This document shows positions 23,412 to 35,579 of a DNA stretch of 64,000 nt, piece after piece; position 1 is the stretch's first letter, and every line of letters starts with the position of its first letter. The translations under genes were made by a program, and so were the position numbers. The notes beneath the pieces were generated by a model. The model worked only from the letters and a program-made list of their open reading frames with translations, ran no database searches and had not been told where the DNA came from. The stretch is from Gracilaria gracilis (lineage: Eukaryota > Rhodophyta > Florideophyceae > Gracilariales > Gracilariaceae): the NCBI GenBank assembly GCA_030374805.1, contig JARGSG010000017.1, positions 682,001-746,000 of the forward strand, written 5' to 3'.

Positions 23412-25300
23412 CTACTCGACGGCTAACCTTTCCAACCAGTCGGCTTGGTCACCGCCGTACATACCCATGGAGCCGTCCCACCAGACCCCAATGTCACCCG
23501 GAAGCAGTCCTTTGAGGAGCGCGTGAGTCGCTGCAGCTTGCTCGTCCGGCGTGTCTTGCTTACCGCACGGATTAGTAGCAAAAGTAACTTTTGACAGGCA
23601 GAGCAGGCCAACCTCTTCCGGTAGTGGCTCTCGATGCTGGAGCTGCAAGATCCCCTTCTCCGCTAGGTGAGCTTCCGCCAAACGCTTTAAGGTGGACCTC
23701 TTGTTCCAAATCCAGGCTGAAACAAGGAGGAAAATCTCGAACAGTAGGGGTGTACTTGCGCCCTCTCTAAACGTTTTTTCATAAATAACTGCTGCTTTTG
23801 GCCTCGCAGCATCTGTCATGTCCGGTAGTTGCACAAGAGCTCGAAGCTTTGTAATGGGCGTCGAAGAGAAAAAACCTGTCTGTATGCGCAAAGCTTCGTT
23901 CCGCGTCACCTCGAGAGCCTTGATTCCTGAATTTATGGCGTTGAGTTTGACTGACCCTGCGGCGTACGCCGCCAGTGGCTCAGCAAAGCCCTTTCTTACG
24001 GTGTCCATGGTGTCCCAGTTGGCTCCCCAGGACTTTCGTGTACGGCAGCGCATAAGATTGCATCGCCTCCTGTATCTGAAACAAATCAGGTCTAGGTGCG
24101 CTTTGAAATTCAGACGTGAGTCGAGCAGCACACCTAGAAAACGAGCGCATTCGCTGGGTTGGACCATTACTCTACCTACTTTGACTGCAATGGCTTTCCT
24201 TCTCGTGCTTCAAATTTCGAAGTTTGAATGGGACCAGCATGGTCTTGGCAGGGTTCAAAAGAATGACATTTTCTAGGCAATATGACCCTAGGGCATGCAC
24301 TGCTTCCTGCAGGCTGCTCTGGCATTCTTCGGGACTGCAGGCTTTGGTCCATAAAGTCGTATCGTCTGCAAAGAGGTTGATCGTTACTGTCTTCACAGCT
24401 GATATTATCGCTTGCGGGAGGTCTATGAGGAAGGCAACCCATAACCCTGGTGACAGAGTTCCGCCTTGTGGCAGTCCTTGCCGTACCAATGACTTTGAGG
24501 TAACCGCTGAGTTCCAGCGACATTTACACTTTCTATCCATAACAAAAGAGCGCAACCACCTCCAAAAATGAGTTTGACAGTTCATGTGCTTCAGCTTTGA
24601 AAAGAGCAAATGGTGTGGGACACGATCGAAGGCCTTGGAGAAGTCGGGAAACGCTGCTAGCCACATCCTTCGTTGGTCCCAGCCATTTGTTATTGCCTCT
24701 GTCATTACTGCGACATGTTCTTCGGTGTCTCGATTAATACAGAACCCCGCTTGTTGAGGAGGTATTTTGGCTCCAGCCGTTGCATAAAAACCTTATTAAC
24801 CAGCCTCTCTGCTGTTCTCGAGATGACAACCGTGAAAGACATGGGGCGAAACTTCCCTCGCGCGCCTGGTTTTGGAATGGGCACAAGCGTTGCTGTTCTC
24901 CATCTGCTAGGTGTCACCCCTATGTGAACGTTCTATTTATGAACTGCAGAAGACGTGATACTGCGGGATATGGTAGCCGATGTAGAAAAGATATTTCGAG
25001 CTTGCCAGGCCCAGCCGCTCTCTTCTCATCCGTATCCTGAAAGACTTGTGTGAGATGTGCCATCTCAAACACAGGAGCCTTTTCAATTTTGGCCTTCGTT
25101 TCGTACCATCTCAGCGCTCTACGGTACATGTTACGGCGAGTTATGTGCTCTTCAAATGTTCGGGCTTGCGTACCTCAGTGCGGACGAACCATTTGGCTCG
25201 TTTCATGTCTGTCCATGCTTCACCGCCTGGGGGGAACATTGATGTTGCTCTTTCTCTACTGCTGACCAAGGCCTTGAGCAGTTTCCAGAGTTAATAGTCG
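23412..25300 (-). pseudogene. non-LTR retrotransposon (LINE) reverse transcriptase with RNase H start, broken
   Basis: Minus strand. The pre-RT region (about 25,300-24,920) has one frameshift and ends 'GKLEISFLHRLP'. RT fingers include 'WRTATLVPIPKPG' and 'FRPMSFT' (24,917-24,705). Palm and thumb (24,705-24,172) have 'FPDFSKAFDRVPHHLL', 'GLPQGGTLSPGLW' and the catalytic 'INLFADDTTLW'. The thumb and connection run 24,167-23,412, with 'ARFLGVLLDSRLNFKAH'. The last residues ('GVWWDGS', about 23,480) look like the first strand of an RNase H domain, after which the homology ends. Stops at 24,920, 24,705 and 24,172 divide the gene into four pieces. Catalytic residues of the RT are kept. No endonuclease domain was found upstream. 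Confidence 0.85.
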
Positions 25301-25447
25301 TCTGCATGAGGATTAAGGTTGCTCACGAAATCTCTCCAACTGTCTCTTGCTTACTCGTTTTGCTCCCTCCGGCGCTACACGGAGTTATGGAGACAGGCAC
25401 ACCGCGAGAAGGCCAGTAACTAGTGCCCATTCAAGACCTACAAGAGC

Positions 25448-25800
25448 CTTGTGGAGTCATTCAAAAAATTACGAGGTATGCTGCAAAGCATTGGAAGCAT
25501 CATTGGGAGTGGTACTTTGGTGACGACTGCTGGTGCGTTGCTGAACAGTGGTGAGGTAATTGCGGCTCTTGAAAAGCGTGATGTGGAGCTCAAAGAAGCA
25601 GAATAGAAGCGTCTGGCTCTAGCTTCGGGGGCGTTCGGAAATACAAAATGGAAGCAGCTCGAACAGGCAGAGACTGAAGTAAAAATCTAACCGAAGAGGC
25701 TCGGAAATAGCAGTCCCGCATTTAGATGGCGGAGAGGCCTTCTCGAGTGCAGCAACTTGGAGCGATCCAGTTCGAGCGCCGTGCTACAGCATGGCAAAAA
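25448..25800 (+). pseudogene. C-terminal coiled-coil fragment of a transposase-like protein
   Basis: In one frame from 'KTYKSLVESFKKLRG' through the ATG at 25,478 there is 'LVTTAGALLNSGEVIAALEK' and a charged helix 'RDVELKEAE'. An in-frame TAG follows, then more helix and another stop. The 'promoter-like linker plus charged coiled coil' layout resembles the tail of the 8.5-9.3 kb remnant. The catalytic part is missing. Family unproven. Confidence 0.35.
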
Positions 25801-28800
25801 GCAATCTCATTTCGCAAGTAGTATCTTTTAAAGGCCACGAAGTGCAGAAATATGATTTAAACATGCGCGGAACCAATTGTCGGTTTATTCATTTTCTCAA
25901 CAGGATGGGGTCCAAAATGGCTACATTTGCCTGGTAATAGAACTCCCAATTACCGTTCCATTAAGACCTACAGAGCTACTTCCAGTGCAATAGATGCCTT
26001 GACAGGAATTCTGTGAAGCTCTACACTCAATTTAAGGATCATCGGGAAGTTCCTTCATAGTTTTCTATTCCAAATGTTCCAACTCAGCCCTAAAATCCTA
26101 ACTTTTGGTAGAGAAGAATTGGTCTGTCCTCTGTCGTATCCAATGATATATTTGACGGTCTGTACTAGAGTCAGTTGCCAAAAATCCTCCTAACCCTTGC
26201 GTCTCCAGGACCCCCCGCCGTATCGGTTTTGTCGTTCATGCACAGATGTGAAAGAGCAAAAGTTTCCTTTTGGCTTTGAAGCCCATTTCCGTCGCCTTGG
26301 CTGTGTCTCTTTCCTCCAATACGATCTCTCGTTCTGGCAAAAAAGCGCGAATTGTATTTTATTTCTTCAAAATAGGTACATCCTCGTTTTTGTAGTTTTT
26401 CCATGAATACAGCGCCCTTTTCTTCCTTAAAACTCGTGTTTTGTTTTACGTTTTGGGTCAAATTGAGATTCTTTGGACTTGAGGTACCTGGCCACAACTT
26501 CACAAAAACAAATTTATCATGAACCCAAGAGGTGTTTTGGAAAAGATGCTAAACCTTTATGTTCAGTAGATTGGGTTCTGCCGAAAATGACTAGAGCAAC
26601 AGAGTAAAGAATTGTAGCCAGTCAACTTGCTCCGTAGCGAATTGAAAGTTCTTGGAGATTATCTCTCTGGAGCGGGGGTTCAAGCTCCCTTCCAAATTGA
26701 AAAGTGCCATCACAAGTTGAATAAAAGAGCAAGAACCTCGTCCAGTGTGAAGCAGTGCCGTGAACGGTGAAGACGCAAGACGAGGTAGATATCTTTATGC
26801 AAGTGACACAGGTCGGCCCCGCAATGAAGATCCCTCGAAAATTCCTTGCTGTAGGTGGAATTAGAGAACGTGTCACACGTTTGTCCCTCACGTAAGCCAC
26901 GTGTGTGTTTTATTGAACGATTAATAAACAAAAGAAAATGCAAATGGGTTTAAAAACTTTTTAAATGTGCTGAGATTCTAAATGCGTTTTCGCTTGGTTT
27001 TGTATATCTGGCGCTCAGAATTTGTATTGGTATCGCTTAAAGTTTCAGATACTGAATCTCTAACACTGAAGTGGCGGTCCAGAATTTCTCTTTCTCTCTT
27101 TGTCAATGTCACCTTTCTGGTTATACACCAGGAGACCTTTAATTTGAATGTCTTATAATCGTTAAAAAACCGCTTGCTGCTGTTCGGGTTGAGAATCGTG
27201 AAAAAATATTCTTAGGCAGAAAAATGTATATGGAAAAAAGACAGCGAATACTTGGGCTAGAAATTGACAGTATGGGATCGGAATATGAAAGAATTGATCC
27301 ATGCATTAAACATTGAACTGCCTAATTTGGAGTGATACGTTTGAGATTTTTGAAATGTACTATTTTATATTCTTATTACGCTATTTGATATTTTCACGGT
27401 ATTAGGTCAATACCAGTTGAAGTTCATAAGCCAAGTAGCCTTGTGCGAGAATACGGGCTCTTGAACAGGTATTTCAGAAGGGGAGTGAAGAACAAGTGAG
27501 ATCTACTGGACTACCAAGTCTTTAAATGATTAGCTCAGGCTAAAGACAATCGGCCGAAGAAGGTATGGCAAAACAGATTCCAGACTACTGTATTCTTGAG
27601 ATGCTAACGCAACAGCTCAAAGCATCAAAACTTCCGTGTAACCTATCGTCCACACCCCTTTGTTTTAGACTTTTTTGTCGCCTATTGGAACGCTTCTCCC
27701 TCAGAATAAAGTTATCAGGTTTCATATGTTGCACAGTTATGGTCGAATCTGAAGGGAGAAAAAGGTTTTCACTCGATTTGCAATAGGATCCATGGTTCTG
27801 ATTAGAAAACAGAGGCGACCTTCTTCCACCAAATAGAAAACCTTTTACCCCCAAAACCACAAGAACGAAACGGTAATAACTACAATACAAGACGATGAGA
27901 TCGTACCACTGGCCAATAATACTGAAGTTCGTATTATGCTCAACTTACGCAAACCAGACGAGGAACTGTACTGTTCTATTTCTGTACAGCACATCAGCGA
28001 AATGGTAATTTTGGAAGGCAGAAATGGGTTGGCAAGGTTAAAATGAAGATGTTGGCAGCACCCATTATGGCGCAGTTCGCAAACGGAGGATGTCGGTGAC
28101 TGATTCCTTGAATTCGACCTCGAGGTTGATTTTGAAAGATCATCAGGTTTCGAAGATCTACGTGAAGAAAGACATTGCCGAATACTTGGTAAAAAAGTGA
28201 GCTTGTCTGTACTGTTCTTCCATCGTAGACAGTATTCAACGCAATGCGAAGCGCGGGGTAGAGACACCAAATACCCTTCTTCCATGACGGGGATTGACTT
28301 CAATGAACTGCGCACCAGTAGCCATGAACCAAATCAAAGCAGAACTATAACATTCTGTGCTTGTTGTGATGAAAACAAACCGCATCGCGCGGTCACCAAA
28401 CAACGTATCATGGCTTCAATTTTAACTTAGCGTTATGTATTTGTGTGTATTGGCATTTGAAAAAGAATTGTTGGACATCACGGCATTCTCTACGCACTAT
28501 AATAAATCGAGTAGTTACAGTTTCTGGGCATTGAACTGGGTCAAAGTCACTTGGTATCGCTCCTAGTGGTGATGAAGACGATATATTTGATGAATATGGT
28601 AGATGAACGGAGACTTTATATGGTGAGGCTCAAGATATTTCTTACTGACGATCTAATTGATTACGTTCATCCAATATATTGCTTCGATAGATGTCTAGGA
28701 ACGTAAAGGATTGCTCAATAAAAATTTCTACGAAGTTTAACGATATAAATGTAGTTTATAAGTGTTTTGATGGAATAGGTACGTGGTGTACCAAGTCCGT

Positions 28801-30224
28801 GAATGTCTTAAGAGAGCTCTTTTTGAAAAATTAGAACATGAATGCAGGGAAATTAGCACCATTGGAAGATGGGGTGAGGTTCAAAGGCGAAAGAAAGAAG
28901 ATCAGAGAATGTCCAATTCAGACATTTCAAAGCTGGCACATCGAAGGTCAGGTGACGCGTTCAACCTAAGTTACTGCAGTTTGTCTGGTGTGCGTGGTAC
29001 ATGCATTGCGCCCATATTAAAATTTTTTCCTTTCCATTGCCCCTTCGCACACTCAGAATGCACTCCGCGCGCTCTCCGAAAATTGAGAAAGTGAACAAAT
29101 CGAAAATTTAATTGTTCACGATAGCATTTTGGAGCATTTCTGGAGTGCCTGTTGATTTTGGATTGAGGTTTATTCACTCTGAATTTGAGCTCCATGCGCG
29201 TTCATTAAATTGAATTTTTCTCTTGTGGATGTATAAATCGTTGAATAGAATATATTTGAGCCTAAATTGCTTTACCGAGACCTAAGCAAGACGACTAATG
29301 CCATTAAATCTTGGGCTATTTTTCAAAACCAATACATAATTACAATATTAAATATTTGAATACCGAGAAACTACACAAAACCTGTGCATCGGCGAGTTTT
29401 TGAAGTCTTCTTCTCTAACTTGGATAGGACCAATTTTCCTCTTAAAATCAGCAGAGTAGATTGTTTCGACCCGAAACTAAGTTGCTGCAGTGCTGAATTG
29501 AGTACTGCCTGCTTGTAATTGCGTAAGTAGAACTACATCCCAGATGAAACTTTACATGATCATACCATCGAAAGTTATTCATTATCTCGGCCCTTTCTCA
29601 CTTGCTGCTCAACGCATTTGAGACAATGTACTCCCTCTCTCGTCTCGGAGACGTCCGATGGACATGTCTCTATACAAAGAGCGGGTATATAACCAGGAAC
29701 ACAGCATAACCAGGGAAAACGCAACTCACATCCCACAGAAGTATTCGATCTTTCTTCTCGAACCCGATATCCAACCAAACCTGAAATCGTTTGAGGGACT
29801 TCTGGGTAGGCTTTGCATTTTCTCCACTTTTTGCAGAGCGACGAAGGACATTATAGATTTGCTGTTGATGAGAACCCCAAGATGTTCCAATTTAGTCAAA
29901 CACAGGTATGCAGTGATATAAAGCATAGAAAATAGGAGTTTATGGTACCGTTGGTACTTGAGAGGTGGTGCATAGAGGGCTTCAATTTGGTACGGTATGG
30001 ACCGAAGTGGGGAAATGTGGTGATTTCTAGGGAGAAGAATAGAAATTTGGAGGAATGGCGGGAAATTGGAGTTAAGATGAATGGGGTCCAGATGGTTTTG
30101 CATCGTAAGTGAATGTGTGTTCGACAGTTTCAAGGGTCTGCGGAGTGAAGAGGAGTGCTGCAACTGTTGCCTTCGTCTTGCATGTTCTTATATCCATTGT
30201 CGTGAACCACCGTTTATCTCCGCG
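25801..30224. other. AT-rich region, no gene recognised
   Basis: About 4.4 kb with only short frames. 27,845-28,315 (minus) is Ser/Arg-rich with no motif, and the opposite strand shows helix-like stretches around 27,900-28,150 but is stop-ridden. Probably decayed repeats. Confidence 0.4.
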
Positions 30225-31260
30225 ATGTCGAATGGGTACGTTGAAGACGAGGACCTATTGGCTCTACTTCATCTGAAGGAAGTAGCAGAGATGCCACCAG
30301 GAAGTAAAGAGAAGAGTGAGGACAAGGTTTGCGTCGGGGGGAAGGAGAGAAATGGGTATGGAGATGGGAAGATGGCGGTGGAGGGGGGTGGAGGAGCGGA
30401 GAGCAGGTTTACGGCGGAGTTGGAGGAGTGATTGAGGAGGAATAGAGGATCTGAAGGAGTATTTAGACAACTGGTTTTCTAAGATCGTGGGTGAGATGGG
30501 AGGGGTGGTGGTGAGTGTGCCGGATATTAGGGTGCCAATGAATTTGATTTCGACGATCTGGAAAAAGATTGAGTTGGCTGGAGTTGGGACTGGCAGGCAT
30601 GTGAGTGGGATGGTAGAGTGCGGTGGGGGAGGGGGGATGGTGAAGCTGCGAAGGGAGAATAGGGGGCTGATGAGACGGGTGGAGGTGTTGGGGGCGCAAG
30701 TGGGACAGGTGGAGAGGGCTTTGCAAATTGTTCTTAGAGGTAAAAGAGCTGGTGAGGGAAAGAGGAGTTGGGAGGAAGGAGGGAAGAGGGAAATGGTCAC
30801 CGGTGATGCCAGGCTCTCGGGGTCGACGGATTTGTGTGAGGGGGAGGAGCGGAGAAGGGAGTGGAGGGGAGGTTGGGGGAAGTCGGCTGAGGAAGAGACG
30901 AAAAAGAGTGGGGTAATGGTGGACGAGGGTGGGGAAGTGTTTGTGCCGTGGCAGCTGCGAGATGGAGCGCCACTAGTTGGGTTTGGTGGTGCGGCGGCGG
31001 CTGTGCGGACGGCGGAACGTATACTGGAGGAGCAGGATCAGAAGAGGCTGGAAGGGGCTGGGAGCCGGTTTGTGGCTAGGGGGGTGTACGAGAATGGAAA
31101 GAGTGCTCCCTTAGAGCTCTTCAACTTGACATTTAGGGAAAGTGAGACTCATGATCCGAATGCAGGGTTAGAATCATGGAGTGCTAGTATCTGTTCGACC
31201 GGAGTTTTGACCTCATATGAGGTCAGTCCCGTCGGCCGTCGAAAAAAATCAAAAAATGCA
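30225..31260 (+). pseudogene. purine-rich, frameshifted ORF of unknown function
   Basis: A frame starting at ATG 30,225 ('MSNGYVEDEDLLALLHLKEV') runs to a stop at 30,431. A second frame from 30,487 runs to 31,275 and contains a coiled-coil-like stretch ('KLRRENRGLMRRVEVLGAQV'). Both are very rich in Gly, Glu, Lys and Arg because the plus strand is almost all purine from 30,290 to 31,080. The combined product would be about 340 aa. It could be the gag-like or N-terminal ORF of an element, or simply strand-biased noncoding DNA. The end overlaps the left terminus of the piggyBac element (31,184), so the frame is truncated by that insertion. Confidence 0.3.
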
Positions 31261-31360
31261 TTTCGAGGATACTAGCAGGTATTTCCAAATTTGAAATTGA
31301 AAAGCGCCTCTACACTCAACCGAGCTGTAGTTTAAGTAGCAATAAAAACTTCTATAGCGC

Positions 31361-31430
31361 TCGTAACTGTAGCTCAGCGTTTTCAAACCGTTTTAGAGCT
31401 AAGTAAGACCGAGTTCAAACCTCGATTGAG
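31361..31430 (+). other. tRNA-like box A/box B remnant (possible SINE)
   Basis: tagctcagcg (31,370-31,379), like a D-arm/A box, pairs with 'agagct' at 31,395-31,400. It is followed by cgag-ttcaaac-ctcg (31,410-31,424), a 4-bp stem closing a classic seven-nt T-loop (B box). The D-loop is enlarged and there is no room for an anticodon arm, so it is not a functional tRNA. Confidence 0.35.
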
Positions 31431-31739
31431 TTTATTAAAACTCCAAAACTCTATTTGAAGGGCAGCTACTTCTAGTTATTAATTTAACTTCAGAACGCGT
31501 ACACACGCCCACTTGAACAGCAGACAGAATAAGGTGACATTTGCTAAAGGGGTTGTTTCGACTTAAGTTAAATTATATCTAGCAAGTCTAATGACGCAGA
31601 TCGAAGTAGTAGGGGGCTAAAGGTAATAGAACTGTCTTTTTCTTCATGAAAGATATGCTCATTCTAATACTAAAACGAAGGTTGAAAATTTTATGTACAC
31701 TATAGTGGGTCAACTAAAGCGTAACATCGTGACGATTGT

Positions 31740-33830
31740 CTAAATGAAGAGCAAAACAATCTCTACCAGTACCAGTGTGGCACAAATAAACTTCTTTGTT
31801 CTTCCTTAGATGGCAGTCGAACATATAAACTTAGACTTCGTATTTCGTTGCATGAGTTGTAGTGACCTTGATACAGAGCTTTTGATATGCTTCCATCGTT
31901 TATTTTCCTTTTGTTTCCTGTTTGCATCAAATGAATTCCAGTTCCAGCAGGTTTTGGGTTGGAATCAGTTGGTTCAATTTCTTTCTTATGTCTTTCAATA
32001 AGACCTGTTTCATTCCAAGTGTTATCGATCAGTTCGTCAGCTAATTCACAATAAAAAATTGTGTCGGCTCTTCAATTTGTAGCCACCATTGGATGCTTTA
32101 AAGAGGTTTCAAGCATCCACGATACAGATAGCCTGGAGGGAGCAATTGACAAAAAAAGACCACTCGTTCAACTCGATTTTCTTCTCAAGCTTCAAATCAT
32201 CTTGACGGGATCGATTATGTCTATCGATCATTTAACATGTTTTGTAGTATTCCTCAAATACTTCAGGAATAGAAACCTCGATTTCAATATTTTTGGAAAT
32301 GTTGCCTTCCCTCTTCCATCTTTCTCTCTTTATAGCAGTACCAGGATTAACTGTTCCAGAAGTTGATATATTGTACCTTAGTTCTCTATCCACCCACACG
32401 ACTGCCATTAAATCGGTATTAATGGTAGTTCCCTTTGATACCATAGACACAAATTCACCTCTGTTCGATAAACTGATTTCAGAAATGTGTTTCTTCGGAT
32501 ATCCTCGAGTTGCAGTTTTTATAGCTCCAGTAAATCTCAGTCCATTTTGTAGAAGAGAATTTGCCGTATGCACACTGGAAGAGATTGAATCTGCACACAC
32601 TAGTCGCTTGGAGCTAAACCATGGCTGCACCAGCCGTAATAGAACTGCAGTGCCATGTACATGATCTGAAGAAGACTCTAAAGAAGGCATTTGAGATCCA
32701 ATATTAAGCTCAATTTTGAACATAATGCCACTTCCTCCACAGCAAAAGGTCTTCATTTCCAATCCATTTTCGGGTTTGCGATTCAAGGCTTTATAATGAG
32801 GAAGGCCTACATCGATCCAGTCACCTCCCAATCCGTACCACCGTGACATGCTTTCGTCAAAACAGAGAGTATGAGATGGTGTGACAAATGATAATCGGTG
32901 TTGGTCAATTGCTTGCACAAAACAATTTACCGGGCTCCACCCCGCCATACCCTGAACGTCACGATTGTGCGTGCCACTGAAAGGGATACAACTTTTCAGC
33001 ATCTCAAATCTATTTCGTGACATCACCCTACCGATTGAAAGGGCAGATTCAGAACTTGAAAAATGCTTTGGGCTCCATAACTCCGTTCGATCTGAGAATT
33101 CTAATCGCCTCATGAGAATCAATATGCCGAAGAACTTCAGAAGCTCTCCACCAGAGGTTTCGGCTGATGAAAGATCTCTGAGCCTTGCATTAGTCTTCTC
33201 CACAATTGAGTGCAGATATCCAGTAGGAAAAATTCACATAAAGTAGTCGATAGCTTTCATACCGTGTGGCATATGGCGAGAAAAGATAAAACCTGCGGCT
33301 GGACCAATAATCTTCCATTGATTCAACTGCATGGAGCCATTCAACGGCATACAGATTATCTGCGTGTTCCACTGTCTCTCATGAGCCGTCACTGATTGGT
33401 TGACGGCAGCTGAAGATTAGTTTTCATCGGACTGCAAAATTTGCTGAGTTGGAGGGATTTCGCTTTCTTCAGCAGTTTGAACCATATCAGTGCTCGATAA
33501 TACCTCTGTAACAGCCGTAACCACTTCGGTCTCCTCGCCGACACCACTGCCAAGCTTTACACTACATAACGGTAGAGTACAATCTTTCTCACGATTGGGC
33601 ACACCAAACTTAATAGTGATAAAAGTCATGTTACGACCATTGACTGGTTTGGTGTCCACATTTGTGACGGTTCCATTGACGGTTTTAGATCTCCAAAGTG
33701 ATCCGAAGTAGCATTTAAAAGCTGGTTCGGAGGTGACAAGTCGAGCACGGCTGTGTACAGTTGTTCCAATGACACGGCGAAGATCGGTTGACGGCGGCAT
33801 ATTGGAGAGATCTTGGTGACGTGACAGCAA
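31740..33830 (-). pseudogene. piggyBac transposase (DDE_Tnp_1_7), broken by stops
   Basis: Minus-strand frame from ATG 33,828-33,830. It stays in one frame to 32,232 with only two internal stops, TAA 33,417-33,419 and TGA 33,234-33,236, then hits TAA at 32,232. Homology nevertheless continues ('MIDRHNRSRQDDLKLEKKIE', 'CIVDA'), then shifts frame. It ends in the family's Cys-rich tail near 31,750 ('YLCHTGTGRDCFALH'). The catalytic Asp triad is readable: 'LCFDESMSRWYG', 'VCADSISSS' and 'VVWVDRELRYNIST'. Full length would be about 690 codons, normal for the family. Such transposases cut and paste at TTAA. This copy cannot make a full protein without readthrough. Confidence 0.85.
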
Positions 33831-34006
33831 AATTAAACAGCCTACAGGGAAGTGAACGGAGTTGTGGTTTACTCCTGCTTGGCCTCAAAAGGGAAGATGC
33901 AGGACGGTTGGCAAACTAAGTTTTTAAAAATTCTTGGGACTTCTATACAAAGTTACATTACAATCAATATTGACTTCATGTGAGGTCAATGTTGAATGGA
34001 CACTAG

Positions 34007-34703
34007 TAGTGTGTTCGTAATTTTCTAGAGTTCTTTTGACGAGCGTGGGGAATATAAAGTTACGAGCCGTTACAGAGGAACTGCAAACTAGCCTTCAACC
34101 CAAGTAGGTGAATTTTGAACAGTACTGAACGGAAACGTACTTTAGTAAAAAATATTTGCCATTCCAACTAGCGCAGACTGCAAATATGCTAATTTTTTCG
34201 GACTCATATATTCACAACTAGCCATCTAGCATACTAAAGTAGCATTCCGAGAACACCATCGTTGTGTTGTCGTGTATGTGTCGAGTGTCTCCAAAGGCTC
34301 GACTAAAACATCTCCAGAAAGAATATCATTCTTCTGCTTGAGACTCTGTAAACCCATCTTCGCGTAGCTCAGATTTTTCGAAACAAGTTTGTAGACTTTA
34401 GAAAGAAGTCTAGTAAACATAAGCCCGTACAGGATTGAGATAATTGACCAGACTTCATAACTTTCTGCTTCGTTGTACGTTTTTCTCAGAGTCTCATGGC
34501 GGGGAGCTATGTTGGCTTCATGAAATGACATCCAGAACTTGACAGCTATAACATAATTTACCTCTTAATCATAAACAGTTTGCATGAGCTTATAAGAATC
34601 TATCCATTTGCAATGGGGCCATTCCCTATTTTTGAAGAAAACTCCTGTTAATGCACCAATGAATGGACATTGCTGGTAGAGGTAGCGAGTAAGGTCATAT
34701 AGT
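34007..34703. other. no gene recognised
   Basis: One 101-codon minus frame (34,226-34,531) without motif; otherwise AT-rich. Confidence 0.35.
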
Positions 34704-34743
34704 TTATCGTCTCGACACCGTCGCGACGGTGTCGAGTCGATAA
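34704..34743. repeat. 40-bp near-perfect palindrome
   Basis: Left arm 34,704-34,723 and right arm 34,724-34,743 are reverse complements with a single mismatch and no spacer. The core ctcgacaccgtcg and its complement (34,711-34,736) are perfect. Confidence 0.95.
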
Positions 34744-34793
34744 GATATTTGGCCCTATATCTAGGCCCTATTCGGTAATCATACATGTTCATA

Positions 34794-35086
34794 CACCGAA
34801 TATGGCCGAATATGGTCGAAATATGGCCAAAAGGTGAACATTTAAGCCGAAGATTTGGGAAAGCGTGTAACTATTGAAAATAAGTACTTTCGCCGGCTGT
34901 CACGTGTACACCTCGGCCATATTCGGGTCACACTCCGCCCATATTTTGGACATATGAAGGAAAAGAAAACTTGTTTATCTTCGTTGGATAAACGTTCTCA
35001 CAAATTTTCGAGTGAAACGGTCACATTTTGGCCATATTTCGGATTTATTTCGGCCATATTCGGCTTTATTTCAGCCAAATTTGGTG
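34794..35086. mobile_element. 293-bp MITE with target-site duplication
   Basis: Ends are caccgaatatgg at the left and, read inward from the right, caccaaatttgg. Subterminal runs of 'tatggccgaa'-type repeats lie in inverse orientation at the two ends (about 34,798-34,835 and 35,024-35,066). The element is flanked by ttcata on both sides (34,788-34,793 and 35,087-35,092), a 6-bp target duplication. No coding capacity. Confidence 0.7.
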
Positions 35087-35579
35087 TTCATAAGGGTCGA
35101 GTAATGGCCGCAAAATTGACCAATACATTTATGGCCCTGACAAGGATTTTCCCTCGGTGACGTCTTTACTTCTAAAGAGTGGTTTGTCAAACGCCTGTTG
35201 GCTAGAAGTAACGTTTGGACCGGGCATAAATATATCGTTAAATATGAAGATGTAGTTTGGTCTCTCAGAAATCTGTCTTCCACCAAGTGATGGGGACTCT
35301 TTTAAAAGAGATATGCATGCTGGTGATTTTATTGATCCCTATTAGAGGCGCTTCGAACATATAGATCCACCGGCGGCAGCGCCTGCGTCCAATTAGATTC
35401 GAGAGACAGTCCCACCCATCGCGCACGCCACCTGAGTGAGCGGCGTTGCTACCTATGTTAATTTGTTTCATTTGCATAAACGGCGGTCTACATTTGTTAT
35501 TTCGTATTTGCACGCGTGTGGCCCCTGCATGCTTCTCACGTAATACATGACGCTGGCGCTTCTCTCCCGCTACTCAGTT
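35087..35579. other. no gene recognised
   Basis: Short frames only. It may include the 5' LTR of copia-like copy B, but no matching partner was found near 40 kb. Confidence 0.3.

Larger units (their letters stand above)
31184..34006. mobile_element. piggyBac-type DNA transposon
   Basis: Imperfect inverted repeats bound the transposase pseudogene. Left 31,184-31,224 begins ctagtatctgttcgac and ends with the palindrome gacctcatatgaggtc. Right 33,971-34,006 reads inward as ctagtgtccattcaac, then ttgacctcacatgaagtca. They match over most positions apart from a 4-nt gap. The expected TTAA target duplication was not seen at these exact points, so the true tips may lie a few bases further out. Confidence 0.6.

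Noticed and set aside
27845..28315. 156-codon minus ORF
   Set aside because: Ser/Arg-rich without motif; the opposite strand looks equally helix-like but is broken. No decision possible.
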